Of a stretch of 64,000 bases of DNA, positions 56,812 through 64,000 are shown piece by piece. The stretch is from assembly GCA_020049415.1 (NCBI GenBank), contig JAIFKV010000012.1, positions 1 to 64,000 of the forward strand, in the 5' to 3' direction. Below the pieces are notes generated by a model. It had not been told where the DNA came from. It saw only the letters and a list, made by a program, of their open reading frames with translations, and ran no database searches. The position numbers and the translations under genes were made by a program. The DNA is from Betaproteobacteria bacterium. GTDB lineage: Bacteria > Pseudomonadota > Gammaproteobacteria > Burkholderiales > Thiobacillaceae. The stretch's first letter is position 1; the number at the start of each line of letters is the position of its first letter.

Positions 56812-58077
56812 TCAAGCTCCTTTTTTCGGAATGTGCTCGGCGATCATTTCAGTCAAGCCGACCACCGGGATATCCATCTGGTAGTGCTCCAGACCTTCTT
56901 CGAGAACGATGCGGCAATTGGCGCAGGCGGTGACCAGACGATCCGGCTTGACCGCATCCAGTTGAGCTTTCTTCTTCTTGAACGCTTCCATTCGCAGTTC
57001 TTCGCCTTCCTCGATCGCAGAGGCACCGCCGCCACCGCCGCAACACCAGTTCATATAACCGGCATCAGGCATTTCAACGAAGTTCTTCGCCACCATATTC
57101 ATCAAATTGCGTTGCTGTTTGATGACACCGCCGCGCCGCGCGAGTTGGCAGGGATCGTGGAAAGTGAGCTTGTCGGTCTCGAAACCTTCGGTCTTTAGCA
57201 AGCCCAGTTCCTGGAACTCGCCCAGCACTTCAATGATGTGCTGCACCTTGAAGGTGAACGGCCGTCCGACCACGTTCGGCCCATTCCAGCGCAACGCAGA
57301 GTAGGCATGGCCGCATTCCGGACTGATTACGGTCTTGACCTTGAGTTTTTCAGCGCCATCGACGATACGCATCACCAACACTTTGGCCAGATCGGAGTTA
57401 CCAATCTGATAGCCAGCATTGGTTGCTTCGAAAGCAGTGGAGCACAGCGTCCAGGTCTTGCCTGCTTGATCCATAATCTTGGCGATAGCGGCCAGATATT
57501 CAGGGAAGTTGATGATCTCCATAGAAGACAGCATGACCATGTATTCCGCCCCCTCGACATCGAGCGGGATCGGCAATCCGTAATCTTCTTCGACGTGCTT
57601 CATCTGAGCCTTCACCGCAGGCAGTTTGACGCCCATCGGACTGCCAATAGTGATAGTGCGATTGACCGCGCCGATGATGCCCTCCGGCGCATGTCCAGAA
57701 GCAGACATGCCTTCGCGGAATTTCGTAACCATGTAAACGATGTCGTTGCCGACCGGACAAACCGCTGAACAGCGACCACACAAAGTGCAGGAGTTGTAGA
57801 CCAGTTCTTTCCACTCTTCCAGTTCATCGTCCGTCACCGGCTTGGACAGGCCGACCATTTTACCGAGTCGTCCAAGCAGGGTGTATTCCTGCTCGTAAAT
57901 GCGCCGCAGCGGCTCCAGCTTATGGATCGGAGTGTATTTTGGATCGCCGGTTTCCGTGTAGAACAGACATGCTTCGGCGCACAGGCCGCAGTGCACGCAG
58001 CTACTGAAATAGCTGGCCATGGGAGCATCAATGACTTCCTTGAGTACACGGATGCCTTTTTCGAGTGACGCGCTCAT
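56812..58077 (-). CDS. isp2: Isp2, HdrD-like iron-sulfur protein
   Basis: Isp2 passes electrons between the hydrogenase and the membrane cytochrome b. The 421-residue protein has two 4Fe-4S motifs, CVHCGLCAEAC (Cys27, 30, 33, 37) and CTLCGRCSAVC (97, 100, 103, 107). Two CCG-type domains follow, as in heterodisulfide reductase HdrD: one with ISPECGHAY and one with TFHDPCQLARRG, NWCCGGGG and TACANC. It overlaps isp1 by 4 bp. The pair resembles DsrMK and HdrED modules. Confidence 0.95.
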   Translation of the reverse strand: MSASLEKGIRVLKEVIDAPMASYFSSCVHCGLCAEACLFYTETGDPKYTPIHKLEPLRRIYEQEYTLLGRLGKMVGLSKPVTDDELEEWKELVYNSCTLCGRCSAVCPVGNDIVYMVTKFREGMSASGHAPEGIIGAVNRTITIGSPMGVKLPAVKAQMKHVEEDYGLPIPLDVEGAEYMVMLSSMEIINFPEYLAAIAKIMDQAGKTWTLCSTAFEATNAGYQIGNSDLAKVLVMRIVDGAEKLKVKTVISPECGHAYSALRWNGPNVVGRPFTFKVQHIIEVLGEFQELGLLKTEGFETDKLTFHDPCQLARRGGVIKQQRNLMNMVAKNFVEMPDAGYMNWCCGGGGGASAIEEGEELRMEAFKKKKAQLDAVKPDRLVTACANCRIVLEEGLEHYQMDIPVVGLTEMIAEHIPKKGA

Positions 58078-58739
58078 ACCGCTACTCCTTTATGACCGTT
58101 GATCTTGCCGATATACCAGCGCGAACCAAATACCGTGAAGGCATGGAACAGCTTGGTGAACGGCAGGAATACCAGCAATAACTCGACCGACAGAATGTGC
58201 AGGGCCAGCATGGTGGTATAGGGCAACAGCAAATGTTGCACAGACAACCAACCGGTCAGCAAGGGAAGAAAGGTCAAGGTCCAGGTGAACCAATCACCAA
58301 AGGTGCTGAGAAAACGCTTGACCGGTTTGTTGATGCGGTCGAACAGCACCAACACCATCGCGGCCATCGTCACCACTGTAATCAGATCAATGAACTGGGA
58401 CGGCAAGCCAGGCCAGGAAAGCCCCGTGAGATTGCTGATCAGCAGGATATGCGGAGCAAACAGAAATACGACGATAGCCAGTCCGATGTGAAAAACATAT
58501 CCGCCGATGTAGCTGACTGGAGAACGCTTCATCATGCCTTCCGGCGGCACTGAGCGACGGAAAATGGTGTGCAATCCGGATGCGCCCGGAGTGCTTCGCG
58601 GCGCCGCGAGATCCTGTTTACGACCGATCGAATAAATCTCGAACAGACGCCAAATCACCCCAAGCAGAAAGATACTCACCGCGATGTCCAAGCCGGTTCC
58701 GCGAACCCAGGTCAGAAATTGCATGTCATTCATGATCAT
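58074..58739 (-). CDS. isp1: Isp1, membrane cytochrome b subunit
   Basis: Isp1 is a NarI/DsrM-like haem b protein that anchors the enzyme and exchanges electrons with quinones. The 221-residue protein has about five membrane helices (9-33, 75-100, 112-136, 152-170 and 172-200). Candidate haem-ligand histidines are in YVFHIGLAIVVFLFAPHIL and ALHILSVELLLVFLPFTKLFHAF. It overlaps hynS by 4 bp and isp2 by 4 bp. Confidence 0.93.
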   Translation of the reverse strand: MIMNDMQFLTWVRGTGLDIAVSIFLLGVIWRLFEIYSIGRKQDLAAPRSTPGASGLHTIFRRSVPPEGMMKRSPVSYIGGYVFHIGLAIVVFLFAPHILLISNLTGLSWPGLPSQFIDLITVVTMAAMVLVLFDRINKPVKRFLSTFGDWFTWTLTFLPLLTGWLSVQHLLLPYTTMLALHILSVELLLVFLPFTKLFHAFTVFGSRWYIGKINGHKGVAV

Positions 58740-59827
58740 TTCTCCAGATCAGCCAAGGTTGTTGTCTCATGGGCCGACTTGGCGGCACTCTTCTTGCCCC
58801 GATTGGCGAAGCTGATTGCCACGCCTGCGGCAGCGCCGACAACAGCGGCATTTGCCACCATTTTCAGCGGATCGGCCGGCATTGAAAGCGCCTTGTAGAA
58901 GCCACCGGCATCCCAGAAATCGGGTTCCGAACAGCCCAGACAGCCATGTCCGGACTCGACTGGCCATGAGGTGCCGCCATTCCATTTAACGGTGGCGCAA
59001 GCGTTGTAGGTCACCGGTCCTTTGCAGCCTAATTCAAACAGGCACCAACCGTTGCGCGCGCCTTCATCATCGAAAGTTTTGGCAAACTTGCCTTGATCAT
59101 AGAACGGCCGACGATAACAACGGTCGTGGATGGTTTCACCGTAAAAGGCTTTCGGGCGACCTTTGCCATCAAGCTCCGGCAGGCTGCCGAAAGTCAGGAA
59201 GTGGGCCAGAACGCCAGTCATCACTACCGGGATAGGCGGACAACCGGGAATATTGATGATCGGCTTGTCCTTGATAATGTCGGAAACCGACACCGCGCCA
59301 GTGGGATTCGGATTGGCCTTCGGTATACCGCCATAAGCCGCGCAGGAGCCCATCGCAACAATCGCGGCGGCACCCTTGGCGGCTTCCTTGAGTGCTTCCA
59401 GATTTGATTTGCCGGCAATACAGGAATAAGCGCCATCGAGTCCGAGCGGTATTGAGCCATCAACAATGAGCAGATATTTGCCTTCATTTGCCTTCATTGC
59501 CGCATGCAGCGCTTCTTCCGCCTGGTGACCTGCCGCTGCCATCAGTGTTTCCTGATAATCGAGCGAGATCGCGTCAAAGATCAGTCCTTCCAGGCTGGGG
59601 GAATGCGAACGGGTGATCGATTCAGTACAGCCGGTACATTCTTGAAACGGCAACCAGATTACCGAAGGTCGTTTGGCTGCCGCCGGAGCCGCCGCCATCG
59701 CTTCCGCCATCGCCCGCCCCGCTGCTGGCGGAAGCGCCATCATGGACGCCAAGGTGGCGCAATATTTCATAAATGCTCGGCGCGTGACGCCCTGCCTTGC
59801 GAGTGTGTCGATCAATGGACCTTGCAT
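58736..59827 (-). CDS. hynS: NiFe hydrogenase small subunit with Tat signal
   Basis: This subunit carries the iron-sulfur relay. ATG 59827 is chosen because AGGAGG lies 9 nt upstream; the frame is open 9 codons further. In the 363-residue product the Tat motif RRAFMKY begins at residue 16, which sends the folded heterodimer across the membrane. CTGC (Cys64, Cys67) is the proximal cluster motif, and later cysteines (HGCLGCSEPDFW and others) serve the medial and distal clusters. A C-terminal hydrophobic helix (about 318-335) may anchor it. The gene leads the structural part of the operon. Confidence 0.95.
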   Translation of the reverse strand: MQGPLIDTLARQGVTRRAFMKYCATLASMMALPPAAGRAMAEAMAAAPAAAKRPSVIWLPFQECTGCTESITRSHSPSLEGLIFDAISLDYQETLMAAAGHQAEEALHAAMKANEGKYLLIVDGSIPLGLDGAYSCIAGKSNLEALKEAAKGAAAIVAMGSCAAYGGIPKANPNPTGAVSVSDIIKDKPIINIPGCPPIPVVMTGVLAHFLTFGSLPELDGKGRPKAFYGETIHDRCYRRPFYDQGKFAKTFDDEGARNGWCLFELGCKGPVTYNACATVKWNGGTSWPVESGHGCLGCSEPDFWDAGGFYKALSMPADPLKMVANAAVVGAAAGVAISFANRGKKSAAKSAHETTTLADLEK

Positions 59828-59856
59828 GATGCTTTGCCTCCTGGCTCGGAACACAA

Positions 59857-60306
59857 CTACGTTGAAACAGAATCGTTCGACAGATCAGAAATCAGCAAAT
59901 CTAGATGCTCTAAACCGATTCGCACATCATCCGGATGCGCCTTCAGCAATTCGGGCACAAACGTTACCTCAATGAATTCAGATGCGACAGCGCCATTTTC
60001 ATTGTGGTGCGTGACCCACCACACCCCCGGACAAATTGTCTCGCTCAAGGTGGATTCTCCTTCAGCCTCAAGCGTCGCGGCAACCTGGCCTTGACCCAGC
60101 GCTTCGCGTAACCAGTCGAGATCGGCGGGCGTCAATGGCAGCGCGCGCAAATCAATCGCCGATGACTCACCAGAGTCGAGTAATTTGCGGGTGAGTTCAG
60201 CGATTTCGTGCAACAGGACAGGGGCATTGCCGGACAGGACGGCATTATCCCCAATTTGATTCGTGGCGGAATGCACGACTACGACAGGGATGGCATCAAG
60301 CGGCAT
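59857..60306 (-). CDS. hupH: Hydrogenase maturation protein, HupH C-terminal-domain family
   Basis: This 149-residue protein corresponds to the C-terminal domain of HupH/HyaF, involved in small-subunit maturation or protection. Recognisable blocks are VLLHEIAELTRKLLDSGE, IDLRALPLTPADLDWLREALGQGQV and CPGVWWVTHHNENG. It is shorter than HyaF (about 285), so it is a single-domain version. It overlaps the protease gene by 11 bp and precedes hynS by 29 bp. Confidence 0.87.
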   Translation of the reverse strand: MPLDAIPVVVVHSATNQIGDNAVLSGNAPVLLHEIAELTRKLLDSGESSAIDLRALPLTPADLDWLREALGQGQVAATLEAEGESTLSETICPGVWWVTHHNENGAVASEFIEVTFVPELLKAHPDDVRIGLEHLDLLISDLSNDSVST

Positions 60307-60769
60307 CGTTCCAGGCCTTGATCAATGCATGAATGGCGGCGCAAACGGGGGGAATCGCAGCAGCAACCGCCGGAGTCGCCTGTTCGCCCCAATCAACGAT
60401 ATCGGGTTGTATTGCGAGCATGGCGCGCCTTTCCGGCCAGTGCCCTGCCAGGATGGCAATGGCGCGCAGATCGGTCAAACCGACTTCATGCACGGTGGAC
60501 TTGCGATTGCCCATCAGGAAGGCATCCATTTCCTCGCCTTGAAACAACTTCCAATCACCGGGAGAACCTTTGATGTTGGCGGCATCGACCACAATCAGCG
60601 TCTCGGCTTCCTCGATTGGTCCCGCCAATGTAAAGGACAAGGTACCGCCATCAAGCAGAGTGACATCCGGCGATTCCGCAAGGCTTGGCGCAAGCGCTTG
60701 CAAAACGTGGATACCGACGCCTTCATCCGTCAGCAGCGTATTACCTATACCCAAGATCAAGGTTTTCAT
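60296..60769 (-). CDS. Hydrogenase maturation endopeptidase (HyaD/HupD type)
   Basis: This nickel-dependent protease removes the C-terminal extension of the large subunit after the metal centre is complete. The 157-residue protein begins MKTLILGIGNTLLTDEGVGIHVLQAL, where the Glu is a nickel ligand. VDAANIKGSPGDW (Asp) and a later histidine in HEVGLTDL complete the site. The target extension (15 residues) is visible in HynL. It is the first gene of the hydrogenase run. Confidence 0.94.
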   Translation of the reverse strand: MKTLILGIGNTLLTDEGVGIHVLQALAPSLAESPDVTLLDGGTLSFTLAGPIEEAETLIVVDAANIKGSPGDWKLFQGEEMDAFLMGNRKSTVHEVGLTDLRAIAILAGHWPERRAMLAIQPDIVDWGEQATPAVAAAIPPVCAAIHALIKAWNDAA

Positions 60770-60924
60770 GGTTTGGCGATGTTAATTTGCAGTTGCAGCA
60801 AAAACAACCCAGCAAAAAACTCAAGTTATTGATTCAGCTTGTTTTTTAACTCGCATTCAAGACTATCCTGTCTTCTTTCAATCACTTATACTCATTTTTT
60901 TATTTTTTTGGCGGTTTCTTCGAC

Positions 60925-61155
60925 ATGTGCCTCGCCATCCCCATGTGCATCACCACCATCGACGGATTGCAAGCGCGATGCGAGGCGCGCGGCGTGTTTC
61001 GAGACATCTCCCTGTTCATGCTGCAGGACGATCCACCGGAGATTGGTGAGTTTGTGATGGTCAGCGTGGGACAAGCGGTGCGAAAAATAACCCCCGAGGA
61101 TGCCCGTCTGTCTTGGGAGTTATATGACCTGATTCTGGCGGAAACACCTAACTGA
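60925..61155 (+). CDS. hypC: Hydrogenase assembly chaperone HypC/HupF
   Basis: HypC carries the iron-cyanide precursor to the large subunit together with HypD. The 76-residue protein starts MCLAIP with the essential Cys2, and contains VMVSVGQAVRKITPEDA. It is on the plus strand, divergent from the maturation protease across a 155-bp AT-rich gap. That gap has a TATACT (60887-60892) possibly acting as its -10 box. No other hyp genes are in the window. Confidence 0.94.
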   Translation: MCLAIPMCITTIDGLQARCEARGVFRDISLFMLQDDPPEIGEFVMVSVGQAVRKITPEDARLSWELYDLILAETPN

Positions 61156-61190
61156 AGCGCCGAGGGTCGAATAAAAATTGAAGCGCCGCT

Positions 61191-61478
61191 TCAATTCGGA
61201 CGTACAGATTCCTGCTGTGCCGTTGAGTCGAATTCAGCTCGAACAGAGTCCAGCGCGTCTTTAAGCGTTTCTTCGCTGAGGGCATTCAGACTTTCCGCCA
61301 AAAGCTCTGCGGCATCGATAGTGTCCTGATCTTCTGGCAAGGTTTCGGAATCAAGATTCGCCACCAGCACGGCGGCGGCGCCTGTTACCTGAAGCAATTT
61401 CTGCCGCTCGTTCATCAGCAATTCGATTTCTTCGCGCAAAAGGCGAACTTCCTGGTTGTTCAAGGCGTGTACGGTCAT
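61191..61478 (-). CDS. Small coiled-coil hypothetical protein
   Basis: I do not recognise this family. ATG 61478 (MTVHALNNQEVRLLREEIELL) gives 95 residues; the frame is open to 61562 but that would overlap the divergent gene. The N-terminal half is a charged coiled coil (EEIELLMNERQKLLQV) followed by a small hydrophobic patch (GAAAVLVANL) and an acidic helical tail. It is convergent with hypC (35-bp gap) and divergent from the HD-GYP-like gene. Confidence 0.6.
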   Translation of the reverse strand: MTVHALNNQEVRLLREEIELLMNERQKLLQVTGAAAVLVANLDSETLPEDQDTIDAAELLAESLNALSEETLKDALDSVRAEFDSTAQQESVRPN

Positions 61479-61551
61479 TTCGGGGCTCCCAAGGTTGCGT
61501 GCATTGCATGATACTCCGGCCTGTTCCAGTTTCTGCTTCGAACTTGCCTTG

Positions 61552-62631
61552 TTGCGCCCCATTCATCTTGACCCAAGCTTGATCGGACAGCACTTGCCAT
61601 GCGACCTGTTCAGTGAAACAGGCGTGTTGTTAGCGGGTGCGGGCATGCTGCTGTCTGACGAAGAGCATTTCCTGAAGCTCTCATCAAGACCACTCTACCA
61701 ACAAGCTCAAGCCGGCGCCGAATCGGTTCAACCGCTGCAACGATTGAACGATCTCGGCGCCTATACGGCAACCTTGCTGACCGGCCCGGAAGAGGGCTTG
61801 AGCGAAGAAGAACTACGACTTCTGGCGCGCGCCTTCCTGGCATTATTTCGTCTCGATGCGGATGCCTGTCTCGGCTACCCTCGCCTTTCGCCTGTCGCGC
61901 CCGCTTATCTCAACCATTGCCTGCAGACGCTGTTCATCGCCGTCTTGCTGGCTGATCGTCTCGAATTTTCAGAGACCGAGACGGAGAGCCTGGCCGCCGC
62001 CGCGTTGACCATGAATATCGCGGCTATTCCATTGCATGAACGTCTGCTCAACCAGAAAGGAAATATCTCGAACGAAGATTGGTTCGCCTTGCGCGGCCAT
62101 CCCGAAGCATCCGCAACTTTGCTTGAACGGCGTGGAGTGACGGACAAAGATTGGCTGGACAGCGTCCGGCAACATCATGAAAACATGGATGGCAGCGGTT
62201 ATCCATGTAACCTTGTGGGCGGACAGATATCGCTGTCGGCGCGAATTCTTCACGTTGCGGATTTCTATTGCGGCCGAATTAACGCGCGCTACTTTCGTCC
62301 GCCCAAGTCGACGCGGACCGCCTTCAAGGAATTGTTCGAAGATGCGCGCTCTCACCTCGACACCCAGATCGCCACCCTGCTGTTACGCCGTATCGGCTTG
62401 TTCCCGTCGGGTACGCTGGTGCGCTTAATGAACCGCGAATATGCCTGCATTTGCCGACTCGGGCGCAGCGGCCGGCATCGTTTCGCGGTCAGTTTCATGG
62501 ACGCCCGAGGAAATCCACTTGAATCGCCCAAAGACCGTAATCTGGAAACTCATGCCTTTGCCATCCGCAATCTGATCGATTTCGATCCGGCATGGCCCAA
62601 AATCAACTGGTCCCGACTCTGGGGCTATTAG
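61552..62631 (+). CDS. HD-GYP-like protein with a degenerate HD dyad
   Basis: The likely start is a TTG near 61552 (LRPIHLDPSLIGQHLPCDLF); the open frame begins at ATG 61456 but that part overlaps the divergent gene. About 360 residues. The C-terminal part of the HD-GYP fold is clear: GHPEASATLLERR, HHENMDGSGYP, ISLSARILHVADFY and a closing block with PSGTLVRLMN. The metal-binding HD dyad, normally LLHDIGK, reads ALTMNIA, so c-di-GMP hydrolysis is probably lost. A c-di-GMP effector or protein-interaction role is more likely. It is upstream of the CnoX-like gene by 24 bp. Confidence 0.72.
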   Translation: MRPIHLDPSLIGQHLPCDLFSETGVLLAGAGMLLSDEEHFLKLSSRPLYQQAQAGAESVQPLQRLNDLGAYTATLLTGPEEGLSEEELRLLARAFLALFRLDADACLGYPRLSPVAPAYLNHCLQTLFIAVLLADRLEFSETETESLAAAALTMNIAAIPLHERLLNQKGNISNEDWFALRGHPEASATLLERRGVTDKDWLDSVRQHHENMDGSGYPCNLVGGQISLSARILHVADFYCGRINARYFRPPKSTRTAFKELFEDARSHLDTQIATLLLRRIGLFPSGTLVRLMNREYACICRLGRSGRHRFAVSFMDARGNPLESPKDRNLETHAFAIRNLIDFDPAWPKINWSRLWGY

Positions 62632-62655
62632 CTTATCCGTCTGACAGGATGCCGC

Positions 62656-63492
62656 ATGCCGCTTACCCCTTTCGTCTTCGATGCCACCCTCGATAACTTC
62701 GATGCACTGATTCTCGGCAACTCCGCTCGTGGACTAGTTCTGGCGAACTTCTGGTCGCCCAAGGCAGGACCGTGCGGGGTGCTGATGCCTAGACTGGTCA
62801 AGCTGGCAGCCGAATATGGCGGCCGCTTTCTGCTGGTCATGGTGAATACCGACGAACTCGGTCAGCGCGCACGCGGCTTGGGTGTAACCAGCGTGCCAAC
62901 GGTAAAATTTTTTCTGCACGGAGAAGTGGTCCACACCATCCATGGCGCGGAAAACGACGAAACCCTGCGCGCCGCGCTCGGCCAGTTCCTCGCCAACGAT
63001 CAGGACAGACTTCGCATGCACGCGTTGCAGATGCACCAGGACGGCGATACCGAAGGTGCCATCGAGCTGCTGGCGCGGATTGCGGTTGAAGATCCGGCTG
63101 ACTTGGCGGTTGCCGTCGACCTGGCGAAATTGCTGACGCTGGCCGGACGTCCGCATCAAGCGCTTGCGCTGCTCGCCGCGCTGCCTGAAGCGGCAAGGAA
63201 ACAAACCGCCATTGCCTCGCTGATGGTGCATCTTGAAATGATTGAAGCCGCCAACCAGGAACATGCCGACGCCGCCGACACACCGGCTTCCCGTCTGACT
63301 CAAGCCGCGCAAGCCTTGTTTGAAGACCAGGCTGAACAGGCGCTCAACCTGCTGTTGCAACTCGCCAGGCAAGACCCGACCTATCGCAACGATATCGGTC
63401 GCCGCGCCATGCTGGCGTTGTTTGGCATGTTGGGCGGCGAACATGATTTGACACGGCGATACCGCGCCCTACTGGCCGAACTTTCAATTTGA
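62656..63492 (+). CDS. CnoX/YbbN-like thioredoxin-TPR co-chaperone
   Basis: This 278-residue protein has an N-terminal thioredoxin domain (about 5-110) and a C-terminal TPR-like helical domain (about 118-275). The active site reads NFWSPKAGPC, so the first cysteine of CGPC is alanine (Ala37) and only Cys40 remains. It cannot run a normal dithiol reaction but could form mixed disulfides with clients, as E. coli CnoX (SxxC) does when it hands proteins to GroEL. The cis-proline motif SVPT is present. The stop overlaps the next start (TGATG). Confidence 0.88.
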   Translation: MPLTPFVFDATLDNFDALILGNSARGLVLANFWSPKAGPCGVLMPRLVKLAAEYGGRFLLVMVNTDELGQRARGLGVTSVPTVKFFLHGEVVHTIHGAENDETLRAALGQFLANDQDRLRMHALQMHQDGDTEGAIELLARIAVEDPADLAVAVDLAKLLTLAGRPHQALALLAALPEAARKQTAIASLMVHLEMIEAANQEHADAADTPASRLTQAAQALFEDQAEQALNLLLQLARQDPTYRNDIGRRAMLALFGMLGGEHDLTRRYRALLAELSI

Positions 63493-64000
63493 TGGACACT
63501 TGGCGCATCGACTTGGCGGGCATGCCCGCTTTTGCCCATTTGACGCCGTGGCTCACCCAGGTCAGCGAACCAGACTGGCCCGATCTGGCTGCGCTGAACA
63601 TGCTTGCCGAACAACGGGGCCTGCGTAATTCAAGGCAATTGGCGCTGCGATTCGTCGCGCAAACCCGCCGTTGCGGCCAGCACGACTATGAAACAGGCAT
63701 CTACAACACGGGCCAGGTTCCCAGCCGCGAAAACAACTGGCACGACTTTCTGAACGCCATGATCTGGCTGGCGTTTCCCGCAACCAAGGCGGCATTGAAT
63801 GCGGTTCATCATGCCAACTTGCCGCGCGGCAGCAATCGCACGACGGCATCGGACGCCGCCACGCTGTTCGACGAAAGCGGCCTGGTGCTGGTGGGCGAGG
63901 ACGAGTCCCTGGTTAACTTGCTCGCCGCGCGCCGCTGGCAAGAAGCGTTTGTGCAACGTCGCGCCGAATGGCGGCATCTGAAAGTCTATGTCATCGGCCA
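63492..64000 (+). CDS. DUF3025 family protein (partial, runs off the window)
   Basis: The first 169 residues are present, beginning MDTWRIDLAGMPAFAHLTPWL. The conserved block YETGIYNTGQVPSRENNWHDFLNAMIWLAFP (quoted as a region) identifies DUF3025, a proteobacterial family of unknown function. A second conserved part is TLFDESGLVLV. It is coupled to the CnoX-like gene by TGATG. The right end is outside the window. Confidence 0.85.
   Translation, partial: MDTWRIDLAGMPAFAHLTPWLTQVSEPDWPDLAALNMLAEQRGLRNSRQLALRFVAQTRRCGQHDYETGIYNTGQVPSRENNWHDFLNAMIWLAFPATKAALNAVHHANLPRGSNRTTASDAATLFDESGLVLVGEDESLVNLLAARRWQEAFVQRRAEWRHLKVYVIG

Overview
The window reads as a Gram-negative chromosome segment, most likely from a betaproteobacterium of the Rhodocyclales/Nitrosomonadales kind. 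That placement is an inference from gene order (engB next to cytochrome c4, exbB-exbD-lpxK-trm112, pcnB-folK-deoxynucleoside kinase-panB-panC, bamC-dapA) and from the many c-type cytochromes. No search could be run, so family names rest on motifs, lengths and context.

Layout. 1-3.7 kb: the 3' end of metH, which carries an internal deletion with a frameshift, then a translationally coupled pair made of a phosphatase/ADP-ribosylglycohydrolase fusion and a HIT-like phosphorylase. 3.8-9.3 kb: hemB, a 91-bp MITE-like inverted repeat, engB, cytochrome c4, rep helicase and a membrane-anchored cytochrome c5, with two strong terminators. 9.5-13.4 kb: tRNA-Arg(CCG) followed by what looks like an old island: HU, an SRAP (YedK) protein, a double-cupin protein, decayed remnants of a WYL regulator and a BrxL-like Lon protease (a possible BREX scar), and a DUF3616 protein. 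13.5-23 kb: signalling. A small membrane ORF and a chemoreceptor are followed by a three-gene operon encoding a PAS-EAL-CZB-REC-GGDEF protein, a UrtA-like lipoprotein and a hybrid histidine kinase. 23-27.5 kb: DUF3301, a DEAD-box helicase, a metallo-hydrolase, bamC and dapA, overlapping head to tail on the minus strand.

27.6-36.7 kb: flagellar genes fliJ-K-L-M-N-O-P-Q-R placed directly downstream of exbB-exbD-lpxK-trm112. FliK carries four 46-47-residue repeats. 36.8-41.1 kb: pcnB (behind a possible 9-codon leader ORF), folK, a deoxynucleoside kinase, panB and panC. 41.1-45.4 kb: a PAS-GGDEF-EAL protein, a diheme peroxidase and a GlcG/HbpS-like protein.

45.7-60.8 kb: sixteen minus-strand genes in a row. 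A group-1e-type (Isp) NiFe hydrogenase set (protease, HupH, HynS, Isp1, Isp2, an unrecognised 148-aa protein, HynL) runs within 66 bp of a complete nine-gene V/A-type ATPase set (H-C-I-K-F-E-A-B-D). No T-tract terminator separates the two sets, so H2 oxidation into the quinone pool and an ion-pumping ATPase may be co-expressed. hypC is divergent on the plus strand. The window ends with a small coiled-coil protein, an HD-GYP-like protein that has lost its HD dyad, a CnoX-like thioredoxin/TPR protein and a partial DUF3025 gene.

The items most worth following up are the phosphatase/ADP-ribosylglycohydrolase plus HIT pair, the hydrogenase-V-ATPase array with its unknown 148-aa protein, the unusual c-di-GMP protein and its sensor operon, and the BREX-like scar.
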